From Apodemus sylvaticus (Eukaryota > Chordata > Mammalia > Rodentia > Muridae): 64,000 nt of DNA. Location of the stretch: the NCBI RefSeq assembly GCF_947179515.1, contig NC_067473.1, forward strand, positions 86,846,850-86,910,849. Direction: 5' to 3'. The stretch's first letter is position 1. The number at the start of each line of letters is the position of its first letter. The notes under the pieces are model-generated. The model saw only the letters and a program-made list of their open reading frames with translations. It was not told the origin of the DNA and ran no database searches. Both the position numbers and the translations under genes were made by a program. This document shows positions 1 through 11,620 of the stretch, in pieces.

Positions 1-248
1 TTGGAAAACTGTTTTCTAGCCTTTTACTCTGAGGTAGTGTTTGTCTTTGACAGTGAGATGCATTTCCTGTATGCAGCAAAATACTGAGTCTTGATTATGC
101 AATCCAGTCTGTTAGTCTATTTCTTTTTATTGGGGGAATTGAGTCGATTGATATTAAGAGATATTAAGGCATAGTGATGGTTGCTTCTTGCTATTTTGAT
201 GTAATTTTTATGTTTGTGTGGTTATCTTCTTTTGGGTTTGTTGAAAGA

Positions 249-1061
249 TTAATTTCTTGCTTTTTCTAGTGTGTAGTTTCCCTCCTTTTGTTGATGGTTT
301 CCATTCAATATCCTTTGAAGGGCTGGATTTGTGAAAAGATGCTGTGTAAATTTGTTTGTGTCATGAAATAACTTGGTTTCTCCACCTATGAAAATTGAGA
401 GATTGGCTGGATATAGCAGTCTGGGTTGGCATTTGTGTTCCCTTAGTGTCTGCATGATATCTTCCCAGGCTCTTCTGGCTTTCATAGTCTCAAGTGAGAA
501 GTCCAGTGTAATTCTGATAGGTTTACATTTACATGTTACTTGACCTTTTTCTCTTACTGCTTTTAATATTCTTTCTGTGGTTAGTGCATAAGATGTTTTA
601 ATTATTATGTGACAGGAGGAATTTCTTTTCTGGTCAAATCTATTTGGAGTTCTGTAGGTTTCTTGTATGTTCATGGGCATCACTTTATTTAGGTTAGGGA
701 AATTTCCTTCTATAATTTTGTTAAAGACATTTACTGGCCCTTTAAGTTGGAAATCTTCACTCTCTTCTACACCTATAATCCTTAGGTATGCTCTTCTCAT
801 TTTGTTCTGTATTTCCTGGATGTTTTGGGTCAGGAGCTTTTTGCATTTTTCATTTTCTTTGAGTGTTGTATTAATGCTTTCTATGGTATCTTCTGCATTT
901 GATATTCTCTCTTCTATTTCTTGTATTCTGTTGTTGATGCTTGGATCCATGACTCCTGACTTATTTCTTAGGTTTTCTATGTCCCAATTTGTTTCCCGTT
1001 GTGATTTCATTATTGTTTCTACCTCCATCCTGGATGGCTTTGTTCAATTACTTCACCTGTT

Positions 1062-1101
<40 letters not shown>

Positions 1102-1536
1102 CTTTAGTTCTTCAAGGGCTTCTCCCTGTTTACTTGTGTTCTCCAGTATTTCTTTAGGGGAGTTATTTATGTCCTTCTTGAGGCCCTCCATAAAGCCCTC
1201 CATCAGCATCCCAGCATCCTGACCTGTGATTTTTAAATCCAAATCTTGCTTTCCCGGTGCGTTGGGGTATCCAGGACTTGCTGTTGTGTGAGAATTGGAT
1301 TCAGATGGTGCCATATTGCCTTGATTTCTGTCAGCAATGTTCCTATGTTTGTCTTTTGCCATCTGGTTATCTCTGGTGTTAGTTGGTCCTGCTGTCACTG
1401 GCTGGTGCTTACCCCTCCTGTTTGCCTGCAAGCTTATCTCAGCAACACTGGGTGACCTGCTTTCCCCTAGCACAGATTGCTGAGGTGCTGTTGAGTTCCT
1501 AGATGCAGGCAGAGTCCTGGTGGGGGTGTGTCCCAA
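249..1536 (-). pseudogene. L1 ORF1 (ORF1p), broken by a dinucleotide repeat
   Basis: ORF1p is the RNA-binding trimeric chaperone of the L1 particle. Two open segments survive on the minus strand: an N-terminal piece (1048-1536) that runs into a Thr-His tract encoded by the repeat, and a C-terminal piece (249-1028) with the end of the coiled coil, the RRM-like core (LRIIGVEESED) and the C-terminal domain (ARRAWEDIMQTLREHKCQP). The GT repeat at 1064-1097 sits in the coiled coil and puts the halves in different frames. It is recognised from the two other ORF1 copies in this window. Confidence 0.88.
1064..1097. repeat. (GT)n microsatellite inside L1 ORF1
   Basis: About 17 perfect GT units. It lies in the region that encodes the ORF1 coiled coil of fragment A and separates its two reading frames. 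The sequence on both sides is ordinary L1. Confidence 0.97.
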
Positions 1537-1998
1537 GGGATCTTCTACTCTGGTGCTCCTCCTCTATCATTCTGACCCTCCCCACTGTCACAGGAGCAAA
1601 GTTGGTGGTACCTCACCTCCAAGCATGGGGCTCCCTCTAACTGCCTCCCTGCAGAGCAGACAACTCCTGGCAGGGTAAGTGCCCAGCTGGATCTAAAGAG
1701 CTTCTGGGTGCAGGAGAAGTCCTATTGGGAAATGTCCCAAGTGATCCTCCACTCTAGTGATTCCTACCTACCAATCTGCCCCCTCACATTGTCACTGTCG
1801 CTCCTCACCTCCAAGGATGGGACTCCATCCAACTGCCTCCCTGCAGGTCAGATGATCCTCAGCAGGATAGATACCCAGACAGCTGTGGGGCTGCCCAGCT
1901 CCTAGGTGCAGGTGGAGCCCTGGCTGGCTATGTCCTGAGTGATCTTTCACTCTGGTGTTCCCTGCGTATCTGGCTGACCTGTTTGCTTGGTCACAAGA
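1527..1998 (-). repeat. L1 5' UTR monomers, about 200 bp each
   Basis: The phrase beginning TGTCCCAAG(G/T)GATC, followed by a CACTCTGGTG-like block, recurs near 1527, 1732 and 1930, a period of about 200 bp. The copies are diverged. Tandem monomers upstream of ORF1 are the known promoter arrangement of murine L1. Here they lie directly upstream, in minus orientation, of the fragment A ORF1. Confidence 0.7.
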
Positions 1999-2010
1999 GC
2001 AAAGATGGTC

Positions 2011-2059
<49 letters not shown>

Positions 2060-2082
2060 TAGAGATAGATAGATAGATAGAT

Positions 2083-2127
<45 letters not shown>

Positions 2128-2142
2128 GATAGAGATAGAGAT
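2011..2142. repeat. (GATA)n microsatellite
   Basis: About 130 bp of GATA units with a few GAGATA interruptions, exactly at the junction between L1 fragment A (its 5' UTR) and fragment B (which starts within the ORF2 endonuclease). Confidence 0.97.
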
Positions 2143-2499
2143 GTAACTTTTGATTGAAAGCAGATTTTATTCAATATTAGAACTTCAGCTTGTTTTGTGG
2201 GGCCATTTGTTTGGAAAAAATTTCCAGCCCTTTAATCTGAGGTAGTGACTGTCATTCACACTGAGGTGTATTTCCTGTGTGCAGCAAAATGCTGAGTCCT
2301 GTTTACCTATCTAATCTGTTAGTGTATGTCTTTTTATTGGGGAATTTAGTTCATTCACTCCTAAAAGATATTAAGGAATAGCGATTGATGCTTTCTGTTA
2401 TTTTTGTTGTTAGAGGTAGAATTATGTTTGTGTGGCTATTTATTTTTTATGTTTGTTGAAAGAAGATTACTTTCTTGCTTTCTCTAGGGTATAGTTTCC

Positions 2500-2891
2500 C
2501 TCCTTGTGCTGGAGTTTCCCATCTACTATCCTTTGTAGGGCTGGATTTGTGGAAAGATTGTGCAAATTTGTTTTTGCCATGGACTATCTAGGTTTCTCCA
2601 TCTATGTTAATTGAGAGTTTTACTGAGTATAGTATCCTGGGATGGCATTTTTGTACTCTTTGGGTCTATATGATATCTGCCCAGGATGTTCTAGTCTTCA
2701 TAGTCTCTGCTGAGAGGTCTGGTGTAATTCTGATAGGTCTGCCTTTATATATTATTTCACCTTTATCCCCTACTGCTTTTAATATTTTTTCTTTTTTGTG
2801 TGCATTTGGTGTTTTGACTATTATATGATGGGATGAATGTCTTCTTCAGTCCAGTCTATTTGAAGTTCTGTAGGCTTCTTGTATGCTTATG

Positions 2892-2954
<63 letters not shown>

Positions 2955-3733
2955 GTTAGGGAAGCTTTCTTCGATAATTTTGTTGAAGATATTTACTTGC
3001 CTTTTAAGTTGGGAATCTTTGCTCTCTTCTACACCTATTATCCTTAGTTTTGGTCTTCTTATTGTGTCCTGGATTTCCTGAATGTTTGGGTTTAGGAGAT
3101 TTTTGTATTTAACATTTTCTTTTATAATTGTGTCAGTGTTCTCTGTGGTATCTTCTGCTCCTGGCATTCTCTCTTCTATCTCTTGTATTCTGTTGGTGAT
3201 GCTTGTGCCTGTGACTCCTGATATCTTTCCTAGGTTTTCTATCCCCAAATTGTCTCCCGTTGTATTTTCTTAATGTTTCTTTTTCCATTTTTAGATCATG
3301 GATAGTTTTGTTCAATTGTTCACCTGTTTGGTTGTGCTTCCCTGTATCACTTTAAGGGATTTTTATGATTGCCCTTTCTAGCTGTTTGCCTGTGTTCTAA
3401 TATATTTCTTTAAGGGAGTTATTTATGTCCTTCTTAAAGTCCTCTATCATCATTATGAGATGTGACTTTAAATTAGAGTCTTGCTTTTCTGGCATTTTGG
3501 AGTATCCTGGGCACACTGTGGTGGGAGAACTGGGTTCTGATGATGCCAAGTAGCCTCGGTTTCTGTTGCTTATGTTCTTGCCCTTGTCTCTTCCCATCTG
3601 GATTATCTCTGGTGTTAGCTGGTCTTGCTGTTTCTTGTGGCTTGTCCTTGAAAGCCTGTCTGTCAGTACTCCTGGGAGAACAGTTCTGTCCTGGATGAAT
3701 TTGTGTATGGAGAGCTGTGGCACAGGGTCAGCT
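2500..3733 (-). pseudogene. L1 ORF1 relic with CT-repeat expansion
   Basis: Recognisable ORF1 pieces in broken frames: an N-terminal block with NISNRNRGYLASSEPSS (3397-3723), a coiled-coil/RRM block with GIENLGKISGV and LRIIGVEESKD (2856-3248), and a decayed C-terminal domain below that. The (CT)n tract at 2896-2952 sits where intact ORF1 copies have only a short CTCTCTCT seed, and it translates as an Arg-Glu run. Not functional. Confidence 0.82.
2896..2952. repeat. (CT)n microsatellite inside L1 ORF1
   Basis: About 28 perfect CT units, flanked on both sides by L1 ORF1 sequence. The equivalent site in the minus-strand L1 near 21320-21336 has only four to five CT units. Confidence 0.97.
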
Positions 3734-3956
3734 CAGCATTGCAAACAGAAACCAGAAGGATCCTGTAACTGGCTGTTCCTTGATTCCTGTGACCTGATGA
3801 TTATGGGCTGGTCCCTCTTGGATCAGAAATTTGAACAGAAGTGGTGGTATCACCTATACTCACAGGTGTACTCCTGGGAGACCAGCTCTCTTCTGAAGGT
3901 ATGTGGGTATGGAGCACAGTGGCATAGAATCAGCTCAGGGAGCAGACCAACCTATG

Positions 3957-6005
3957 GTTTTTTTATTGGGAAACTGAGCAAATTGATGTTGAGAGATATT
4001 AAAGACCAATGATTTTTTGTCCCTGATACTTTTCTTTGTAGAATTGGTATTATTTTTCTCTTCTTTTTTTTTGAGAAATGATTAATTTCTTGGTTTTTCT
4101 TGGATGTAGCCTTCTTCCTTGTGTTGGAGTTTTCTTTCTGTTATTCTCTGTGTGGCTGGATTAGTGGAAATACATTGTTTAAATTTGGTTTTCTCATGGA
4201 CTATCTTGTTCTTTTCCATCTATGGTGATTGAGAGTTTTGTTGGGCATAGTAGCTAGGACTGGCATTTGTGTCCTCTTTGGGTCTACATGACTTCTGTCC
4301 AAGATCCTCTGGCTTTTAAAATCTCTATTGAGAAGTCTGATGTAATTCTGATAGGTCTGTATTTTATATGTTACATAGTCTTTTGCCTTACCACCTTTGA
4401 TAATTCTTTCTTTGTTCTGTCCATTTGGTGTTTTGATTTTTATGTAAATAGAGAAATTTCTTTTCTGGTCCAATCTATTTTGTGTCCTGTAGGTTTCTCG
4501 TACACTTATGGCTTTCTCTTCCTTTTGGTTAATTTTCTTCTACTATTTTATTGAAGGCATTTTCTGGCCCTTAGAATTGGGAATCTTCACTCTCTTCTAC
4601 ACATATTTGTAGTGGCTATTCCTGGTTGCCAACTTGACTATATCTGGAATGAACTATCCACAATTGTAAAACTCACCCGTGATCCTAATCTGGAGCTTGG
4701 GAGATATAAGTTTCTGACTTGGATCTTGGATGGAGATCTTGAGGCAGAGTGGCTATGAATCCCAGAAGATTAAGACAGGGAGACCTCTGAGTTCAAGGTC
4801 ATCTGAGACAAAGCAAGTCCCAGATTCAGGCATGCTGGCACACACCTTTAACCTGGGCCACACTTTCTGCTGGAGACCTACATAAAGACATTGAAAGAAG
4901 GAAGAAGTTTCTCTCTCTCTTCTTGGCCTGATTGCCTTTTGGGACTAAGCAGCTGCTAGATCCTTGGACTTCCATTCATAGCTGCTGCTAACCATTGTTG
5001 GTAGTTGGACTACAGATTGTGAGTCATCAACAAATTCCCTTACTAAATAGAGACTAAACATAAGTTCTGTGACTCTAGAGAACCCTGACTAATACACTAT
5101 TAGTCTTAGGTTTGTTCTTTTTGTTTTCTGGATTTCCTGGATGTTTTAGGTTAGGAACATTTTACAATTTGTACTTTTTTTGACTGTTATATCAATATCT
5201 TTTATATTATATTCTTAGCCTGAGATTATCTCTTTTATCTCTTGTATTCTGTGGGTGGTGCATGCATCTATAACTCCTGATCACCTCCCTATGGTTTCTA
5301 TCCCCAGGGTTGCCTCCATTTGTGATTTCTTTATTGTTTCTATTTCCATTTTTAGATCCTCTATGGGTTTGTTCAATTCCTTCACTTGTTTGATTGTGTT
5401 TTCTTGCATTTTAAGGGATTTATGTGTTTCCTCTTTAAGGGCTTCTACATGTTTACCTGTGTTCTCCTGTTCTTTTTTAAGGGAGTTATTTAGGTCCTCC
5501 TTAAGGTTCTTTATCACCTTCATGAGATGGTATTTTAGGTCAGAATATTGCTTTTCTGGTGTGTTATGGTATCCAAGGCTTGCTGTAGTGGGAGAACTAA
5601 TTGGGTTATGATGGCGTCAAAGGACATTGATTTCTGTTGCTTATGTTCTTGTGCTTACCTCTGACCATCTGGTTATCTCTGGAGTTAACTGTCTTTATTG
5701 TCACTGACTAGAGCCTGTCCCTCCTATGTGTCTGTGGGACTGTTTCTGGCAGACTTCTGGGAATGACGCTGTCTCTGGGTGTGTGTGGGGTAGGCAGCCT
5801 GAGTTCAAGAGCTTCCCCTAATTGGAGTTGCATACAGGATGAATGGTATGTCTTTGATAGGTTTGTCCTGCAAACCCTGGGCCCTGGGAGACATGTGACC
5901 CAGTTGTCCAGGGTTGGAGGTCTCACTTGTGAACCTGGTTGTGATGAGCAGTGTGGGGAGGATGAGCACACAATCTGCCTCAGGAGCAGTTTTGGACCAG
6001 AAGAG
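3957..6005 (-). mobile_element. L1 fragment C, interrupted by an LTR
   Basis: This is the third head-to-tail minus-strand L1 piece. The left part (3957-4607) holds the ORF1/ORF2 junction and the ORF1 C-terminus. The right part (5097-6005) holds the rest of ORF1 and a GC-richer 5' UTR (about 5660-6005). ORF1 pieces are seen at 4201-4473 (MDQKRNFS onward) and 5281-5523 (coiled coil with HKSLKMQENTIKQVKELN). The reading frames are decayed. It has been split by the LTR at 4608-5096. Confidence 0.82.
4608..5096 (+). mobile_element. Solo LTR, ERVL/MaLR-like
   Basis: The element begins TGTAGTGGCTATTCC and ends CCCTGACTAATACA, so it has TG...CA ends. It is 489 bp long and interrupts L1 ORF1, whose sequence continues on both sides. 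The flanking 5-mers ATATT (4603-4607) and CTATT (5097-5101) match at four of five positions and could be the 5-bp target duplication expected for ERVL-class elements. I recognise it as a common rodent interspersed repeat but do not give a family name. Confidence 0.75.
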
Positions 6006-7015
6006 TGAGTTAGGTATTAAGCTTCAATGAGATGGAACATTTGCATGAATGAAGAAGCTTCCATGGAATAGAACTTGTCTCTAACATTTAAATTGATATG
6101 ATTTGGAAGAATGAAGGGAAAATTACATAATAAGAAGGATTAAGTTGAGTGAAAGGGTTGGAGGAAAGAATAGAGAAGCATATGCGGGGAAGGATAACAT
6201 AGTAAAGACCTTTGAGAAATCAATGTAGAAACATCACATGTACATACATATGAATAAAAGGAATAGACAGTTTTTTCCATAAAAGGTAGATAATAACTCA
6301 CTCAAACAAAATAAAACAAAATGTGTATTGCCAAGTATGAGTTGCTTCTTTTCATTTTGTAAATTAATTGAGGTACAGACTTCCTTCTGCATATTAAGGG
6401 CTATTTCCATTATTCTTGGTCACCCTCTTGAAAGTGATAGTAAGATCTTATGGCTGATGATTCCACATGTTTAAGTCATAGGACATAGAAAAGTTAGGTT
6501 GATACTTACCTAGACGCTTCATTGTAATTGGCTGGTTTTCATAGTGCTGATAGGTTCTTTATACAGCACTAGGTAAGAAAAGTCATCAGCAACCTTAATG
6601 AGGAGGAAGTGAAACCTGTGAGCTACTGTAACTACTAGTCTAGAAAGACATCCCAACTGATGTGCAGAAGAATAATGGAAGTAGCCAATGACCTTCTGAC
6701 AAGATTTGAAACTGCCCACAAAATGGAACCTATATTGATACTGTTGACAGTATTGATAAACAAAACATGAGAACAAAGTAAAAATATGTATCTGACTAGG
6801 TTACAGGTACTTTTGCTTTTATATTGCTAATTGGATATGATAAGCTGTATTCTAAATTGTATGTTTTATAACTACAGAATATTGCAGACCTCAACACTCA
6901 TCACAAAAGATTCTTTTTGCGGTGAGTAGTGATTTCATACTGAGATGCAAAACCAGTCAACATGAAAAAGAATAAGATTCTGTGGAGTGCTTACCCATAA
7001 ATGAGATAGTCCTAG
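6006..7015. other. Unique intergenic sequence
   Basis: AT-rich sequence with no coding potential I can support and no repeat I recognise. Open frames here are short and unlike any known protein. Confidence 0.6.
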
Positions 7016-7400
7016 CTAGGTTTACTATTGCTGCATTAAAGCATCATGACCAAGATGAGGAGGAAAATGTTTATTTGGATTACACTTCTTCATCATAGTC
7101 CCATTCTTGAAGGAAGTCAGGACAGGAAGTCAAGCAGGGCTGGAAAATAGAGGGAGTAGCTGATGCAGAGGCCATAGAGAGGTGCTGATTATTGGTTTGC
7201 TTCCAATTGCTTGCTCTGTCTGATTTCTAATAGAACCCAGGATTACCAGTCCAGCAACGACAACACCCACAATGGACTGTACCCTCCCCTATCAATCACT
7301 GAGAAAGTGTGCTGTATCTGGATCTAATGAAAGCATTTTCTCAATTGAGATTTCTTCATTTCAGCACCTGTTATGTTGGCATAAAACTAGCCAGCCCACC
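7016..7400 (-). mobile_element. Degenerate ERVL/MaLR-like LTR
   Basis: This region is an inverted, diverged copy of the LTR at 9411-9791. Shared blocks include a CATGACCAAGATGAGGAGG-like start, GAAGTCAGGACAGGAAGTCA, GCTGATGCAGAGGCCAT, and the complement of the GCATTTTCTCAATT block. No PBS or internal region is visible beside it, so it is probably a solo LTR. Confidence 0.65.
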
Positions 7401-9404
7401 TACTTCCTCATAAGGCTCTAGATAACTGATGAAAAGGAAATAGAATTGTAGGAACCAGAATCAGTAGACATGTGCAGTGAGATAGTATTTGCCAGACATA
7501 ATAAAATCATCTCACACATGAAAGCACACATGAACTCATAGTAACTGGCATTGCATATGAAAGACTTGTATAGGTCAAGCTAGACAAAATCCCAGCAAGA
7601 ATAGGAGTCTCTGCCCTGAATGAGTAGCTAGTGGCAGTGGAAGGTAACGGTGAGTCTGAGAGTCAGTTTTCTCCACAGTTTCAGGCCCTGAAAGGCTACC
7701 CATGCTAAAATAAAATTATTCCCACAGCCATCTGTTCATATATAAGCTCCACTAAGTATTATCCAGTCAGTGGGTATTAAGGTTTTTTAAAGATAAAAAG
7801 AAACCATGTGAAGTTGAGATAGAAAAGTAGGAACAACAGTAGACATGATCAAAGAGGCTACATGTATTATTATATTAAATATTTCTAATATTTATTTAAA
7901 AACTTAAAAATAAATCAAGAGTACAGAAATTAGAACCTCTCTGGGAATTTCTGTTTTTCTTAGAAAGAATACAGTACTATCTGTCCAAGCAAACTATTAA
8001 TTAAGTACATTATTTAGAAAACATCAACCACATTTGGACAAAAGTACAAAAATAATAAAAGAATAGTTTTAGAGTTATATTTATTATAGCAAATGATTGA
8101 AATGCTGCAAACATGTGACAATAAGTTCATGAACAAATAAGACTTGAGTGCTAGAAATTTATATGCTGTATAAAAGTATCTGAGAAGAGCAAAGATATTG
8201 TAGGCATCAAGAAGGATGATTAAAATTATTTTAAATATGACATTACAGAGCTAAAATTAATAAAGAAAACTCAGTCATTATTGAAAATACTTCAGAGATA
8301 CGGCCATTGGCCAACATAATTGAAATCCTCTCTTGAGGTGATTCTAGTTTGTTCCAAATTGACAAAAATAAAAATAAAAATAAAAATAAGAGAACACCCA
8401 GCATGTTGTTGTTGAAATAAATTTTAAGAGACACGTTCTTGTTCACATAACATGAAGATGTGTCACATGTCACTGAGAATATTTGTGCATTGTAGGCATC
8501 TGTTTATAACAGAAAAGCCTTACTCTCGCAGATATACCAAGTCACAAATTGAGGAAGATAAAAATGTTCCCAGGTCTAAGTGACCTTGCTTGTCATCTGT
8601 ATTGAATTTGTAGGTCTTATCATCTGGACTCATGTCCTTTCTTCTTATCTTCTATTCCTTTGCCTCATTCTCTAAATAATAAATGATGGAAGAACACAAC
8701 AGAGACTGAAAAGCATGGCACCTGAAAGTAAGTCACTTCTAGCTTCTAAGGTCAAAAACCAACAAAAGAGAATGCTATAAACAAACTGTGCTTCAACGAA
8801 TAAATTATTTCTGTAAAACAGAACTCCCAAAAGCCAGAGTCATCTTACTCTGAGAGTAGAAATGCAAAATTAGAAATCATGATGCTCCAACAGAAACAAA
8901 GGCCAGTTTTTCAAAGTTCCATGGGTTCATCAGGGCTCAATCTCCTATGACTTGCTACCTTATTAGAGGACTGACAGATCACATGGCAAGGTCACTTGAA
9001 AATCTAGATGACAGCTACTACTCAGGGCTCAGTAGACAGGCATGACCTGTAGGTATGTGAATTTCACCCCGACATTCAAGCTAAATTTATATACTTTACA
9101 TTTAAAATACATATTGAGGGACTCCTATGTATCAGAAATATAATTCTAAAGACATATAGTAGACCACAAAGACAATGGCTCTTTCATAATATATAGAATA
9201 TAAATGTGTCTTATATTTCATAATACTCATAAAACAAATAACTATGCTTGCACTAAATGTGTGTAGAGTTTTTTCTCCCCATTATTCCCCGAACAATGTA
9301 CTATAACAAGTATTTACATAGAATTTCCAATGTACTAGATATTATCAGCAATCTACATATGATATAAAATATGCTGACATGTTTCAGGGTTGAAGAAAAT
9401 GTTA
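7401..9404. other. Unique intergenic sequence
   Basis: AT-rich, with no supported gene. A short (AAAAT)n-like run lies near 8366-8388. Nothing else stands out. Confidence 0.55.
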
Positions 9405-9410
9405 TGCCAT

Positions 9411-9791
9411 GTACTGGCTGGTTTTGAGTGCCACCTTGACACAGGCTGGAGTTATTACAGAGAAAGGAGTTTCAGTTGGGGAAGTGCCTCCATGAGATCC
9501 AACTGTGAGGCATTTTCTCAATTAGTGATCAGGGGGGAGGGCCCCTTGTGGGTGATACCATCTCTGGGCTGTATTCTTAGGTTCTATAAGAGAGCAGGCT
9601 GAGCAAGCCAGTAAGAAACATCCCTCCAAGGCCTCTGCATCAGCTCCTGCTTCCTGATCTGCTTGAGTTCCAGCCCTGACTTCCTTTCGTGATGAACTGC
9701 AACATGGAAGTGTAAGCTCAATAAACCCTTTCCTCCCCAACTTGTTTCTTGGTCATGATGTTTGTGCAGGAATAGAAACCCTGACTAAGAC
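9411..9791 (+). mobile_element. ERVL/MaLR-like LTR with adjoining primer-binding site
   Basis: The element starts TGTACTGGCTGG and ends CCTGACTAAGACA (TG...CA). Within it are a TCTATAAGAG TATA-like block and a CTCAATAAACCC polyadenylation signal, in the usual U3-R-U5 order. Directly after the LTR comes TTGGTACCAGCGTAGTGGGG (9795-9814), which resembles the tRNA-Leu-type primer-binding site of ERVL/MaLR elements. A short internal stretch (9815 to about 9920) follows before a GCAG repeat. Confidence 0.75.
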
Positions 9792-9922
9792 AAATTGGTA
9801 CCAGCGTAGTGGGGTTTTCCTGTGACAACTTGACCATGTTTGGGGGAGGACTGTGGAAGGACTTTGGAACTTTGAGCTGGAAAAGCCATTAGACCTTGAG
9901 CATGATGGTAAGGAACATATGA

Positions 9923-9950
9923 GCAGGCAGGCAGGCAGGCAGGCAAGCAG
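9923..9950. repeat. (GCAG)n short tandem repeat
   Basis: About six GCAG/GGCA units within the internal part of the LTR element. Confidence 0.85.
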
Positions 9951-10059
9951 GTAGGCATAGTGCTGAAGTAGTAGCTAAGATCATGAAATACAAAGATACA
10001 GAATATCTTAAAATTGTGTGCATCTTTTGTAGCCTCAAAACCTACCCTCACATACTTCT

Positions 10060-11620
10060 TCCAACAAGATCATACTTCTGATACTCCTCAGTTACGAACT
10101 GGAGAAGAGGATTCAAAAGTTTGAGCATACAGGGGGAAGGCATTGTCATTATGTTCCTCGCCCCCCCCCCCATAGGCTTGTGGGCCATATCATAATGGAA
10201 AATGCATTTAGTCCAACAGTCCCCATAGCTTTATTAGAGTCTGAACACCATTTGAAAACCCAAATTCCAGGTCTTTTGTGTGACTCAGGGCAATCTCTTA
10301 ACTGTAACTGCATGTAAAATCAAAATGCAGATTGCATGCCCCCAACATACAGTGTCACAGAAAAATATATAATCATTCCAAAAGGAAAGAATTGGGGCAC
10401 AATGAGGAAATACTGGATCAAAGTAAGTACAAAGTCCATCAGGGTACACTTCAAATTGCTTACCTTTATGGATGATATCAAAGGACTTAGATGGTTCCAC
10501 CCTGCCAACATTGTTGCCTACAAGATCCCCCCTTCCCTTCTCTCCCTCTCTTGAGCTGGTTCCTCTTTTTTGTAGCTATCTCACAAACATAACAACCCTA
10601 ACATCTTGTGGTGTCCGATAAAATAAGGCTTTACTTTTACAGTTTCATATAATAACCTATCAAGGCCTCCATGAGTCCCTTGAGTCACAGCTGGCCTCAA
10701 GAGTTTTCTTTAACTACGAAGGAAGTTTCCCAGAACCTATACTCATGTATACTTTATGATACTAATCATGGGAACAACAGTGCTATGTTCAGCTATCATA
10801 CTTGGGATAGAGGTTGACCCCATTGTAACACACTTGTAGATGCTTTCTTTTGATATTTGTTTTTAAGCACAGAAAATTCCTCGGCACTTTTCATTATATA
10901 AGCTGAAAGGTTAGCGGATTAGGGGTCTTCCCCTAAGGGAACCCACCTCTTGATTCCTCTCTTTAATAGACTTTCTTTACTCTTCTCAACTCTTAGCTCA
11001 AGCATTAAATATCCTGGTTCTCCTTTCTCTTCTAACTATATTTTATATTTCATTGTATTGCTCTTGCCCCTTTTCAATGTAGACCTGAATAATAGGGAAT
11101 ACTAGTAACCATGAATCAAAGCTATTACTAGGCAGCCTTGAAATCTATTCCACTCAAGAAAGGCAAATTCTTAGGACAAGAACAGAAGGCAGCCACATAC
11201 TTTACTAAAAGATCTCCTAGAATGACCTCAAGTCTAGTTGCTAATATTACTCTCTGAAAACTTTGCTGTACTTCCATAGTCCCCATTATTCTAATCACTA
11301 TGAATTTTCAAGATCCTACACTGATAACCTAGTAATGCCTCATTAGAGCATTCAACCACATTTGTAGTCCAACAATCAAATTCTACAATAAAAAAGAAAG
11401 CAAAACAAACAAAAAGTAAAAACAAGCCAAAGCAAACCAAAATGGGAGGGAGAAAAGTCAAAAACCCACAGTGAGGGCTACCACAGCAACACACAATTCC
11501 TTGTAACAACTTCTGTTTTAGGTACCTTTCTAATTCTATGATAAAACTCTGTAACCAAGGCAACTTGTAAAAGAAAGTTTATTTTGAGTTTACAGTTTTA
11601 GAGGAGTCTTATATTATGTG
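10060..11620 (-). mobile_element. ERVL-like retroelement relic, internal part and LTR start
   Basis: I recognise a dispersed rodent repeat here. Marker blocks are ATGCATTTAGTCCAACAGTC (near 10203), CAGAAAATTCCTCGGCAC (near 10870), CTCTTGATTCCTCTCTTTAA (near 10950) and GGCAGCCTTGAAATCTATTC (near 11130). Near 11500-11515 the sequence TTCCTTGTAACAACTTCTG looks like a complemented primer-binding site. It is followed by LTR-like sequence with AACCAAGGCAACTTGTAAAAG. No gag or pol frame remains. The outer limits are uncertain, and no family name is given. Confidence 0.6.

Larger units (their letters stand above)
1..2010 (-). mobile_element. L1 fragment A: 5' UTR, ORF1 and start of ORF2
   Basis: Read on the minus strand, this stretch runs from an L1 5' UTR (about 1537-2010) through ORF1 (about 249-1536) into the start of the ORF2 endonuclease (1 to about 240), which leaves the window on the left. 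The order and sequence match the better preserved minus-strand L1 at 16729-22971. The ORF1 protein shows the usual basic N-terminus, coiled coil and nucleic-acid-binding C-terminal half. The element is a relic because ORF1 is split by a GT repeat. Whether its 3' half exists outside the window cannot be seen. Confidence 0.88.
2146..3955 (-). mobile_element. L1 fragment B: 5' UTR, ORF1 and ORF2 start
   Basis: On the minus strand this holds a short 5' UTR (about 3740-3955), a decayed ORF1 (pieces at 3397-3723 and 2856-3248, C-terminus to about 2500) and the first part of the ORF2 endonuclease, which stops abruptly near 2146. The endonuclease part aligns with 20570-20833 of the other minus-strand L1. 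The 3' two thirds of the element are missing. That is unusual, because ordinary L1 copies lose their 5' end. Confidence 0.85.

Noticed and set aside
1947..2174. Frame rich in Tyr-Leu-Ser-Ile
   Set aside because: It is a translation of the GATA repeat.
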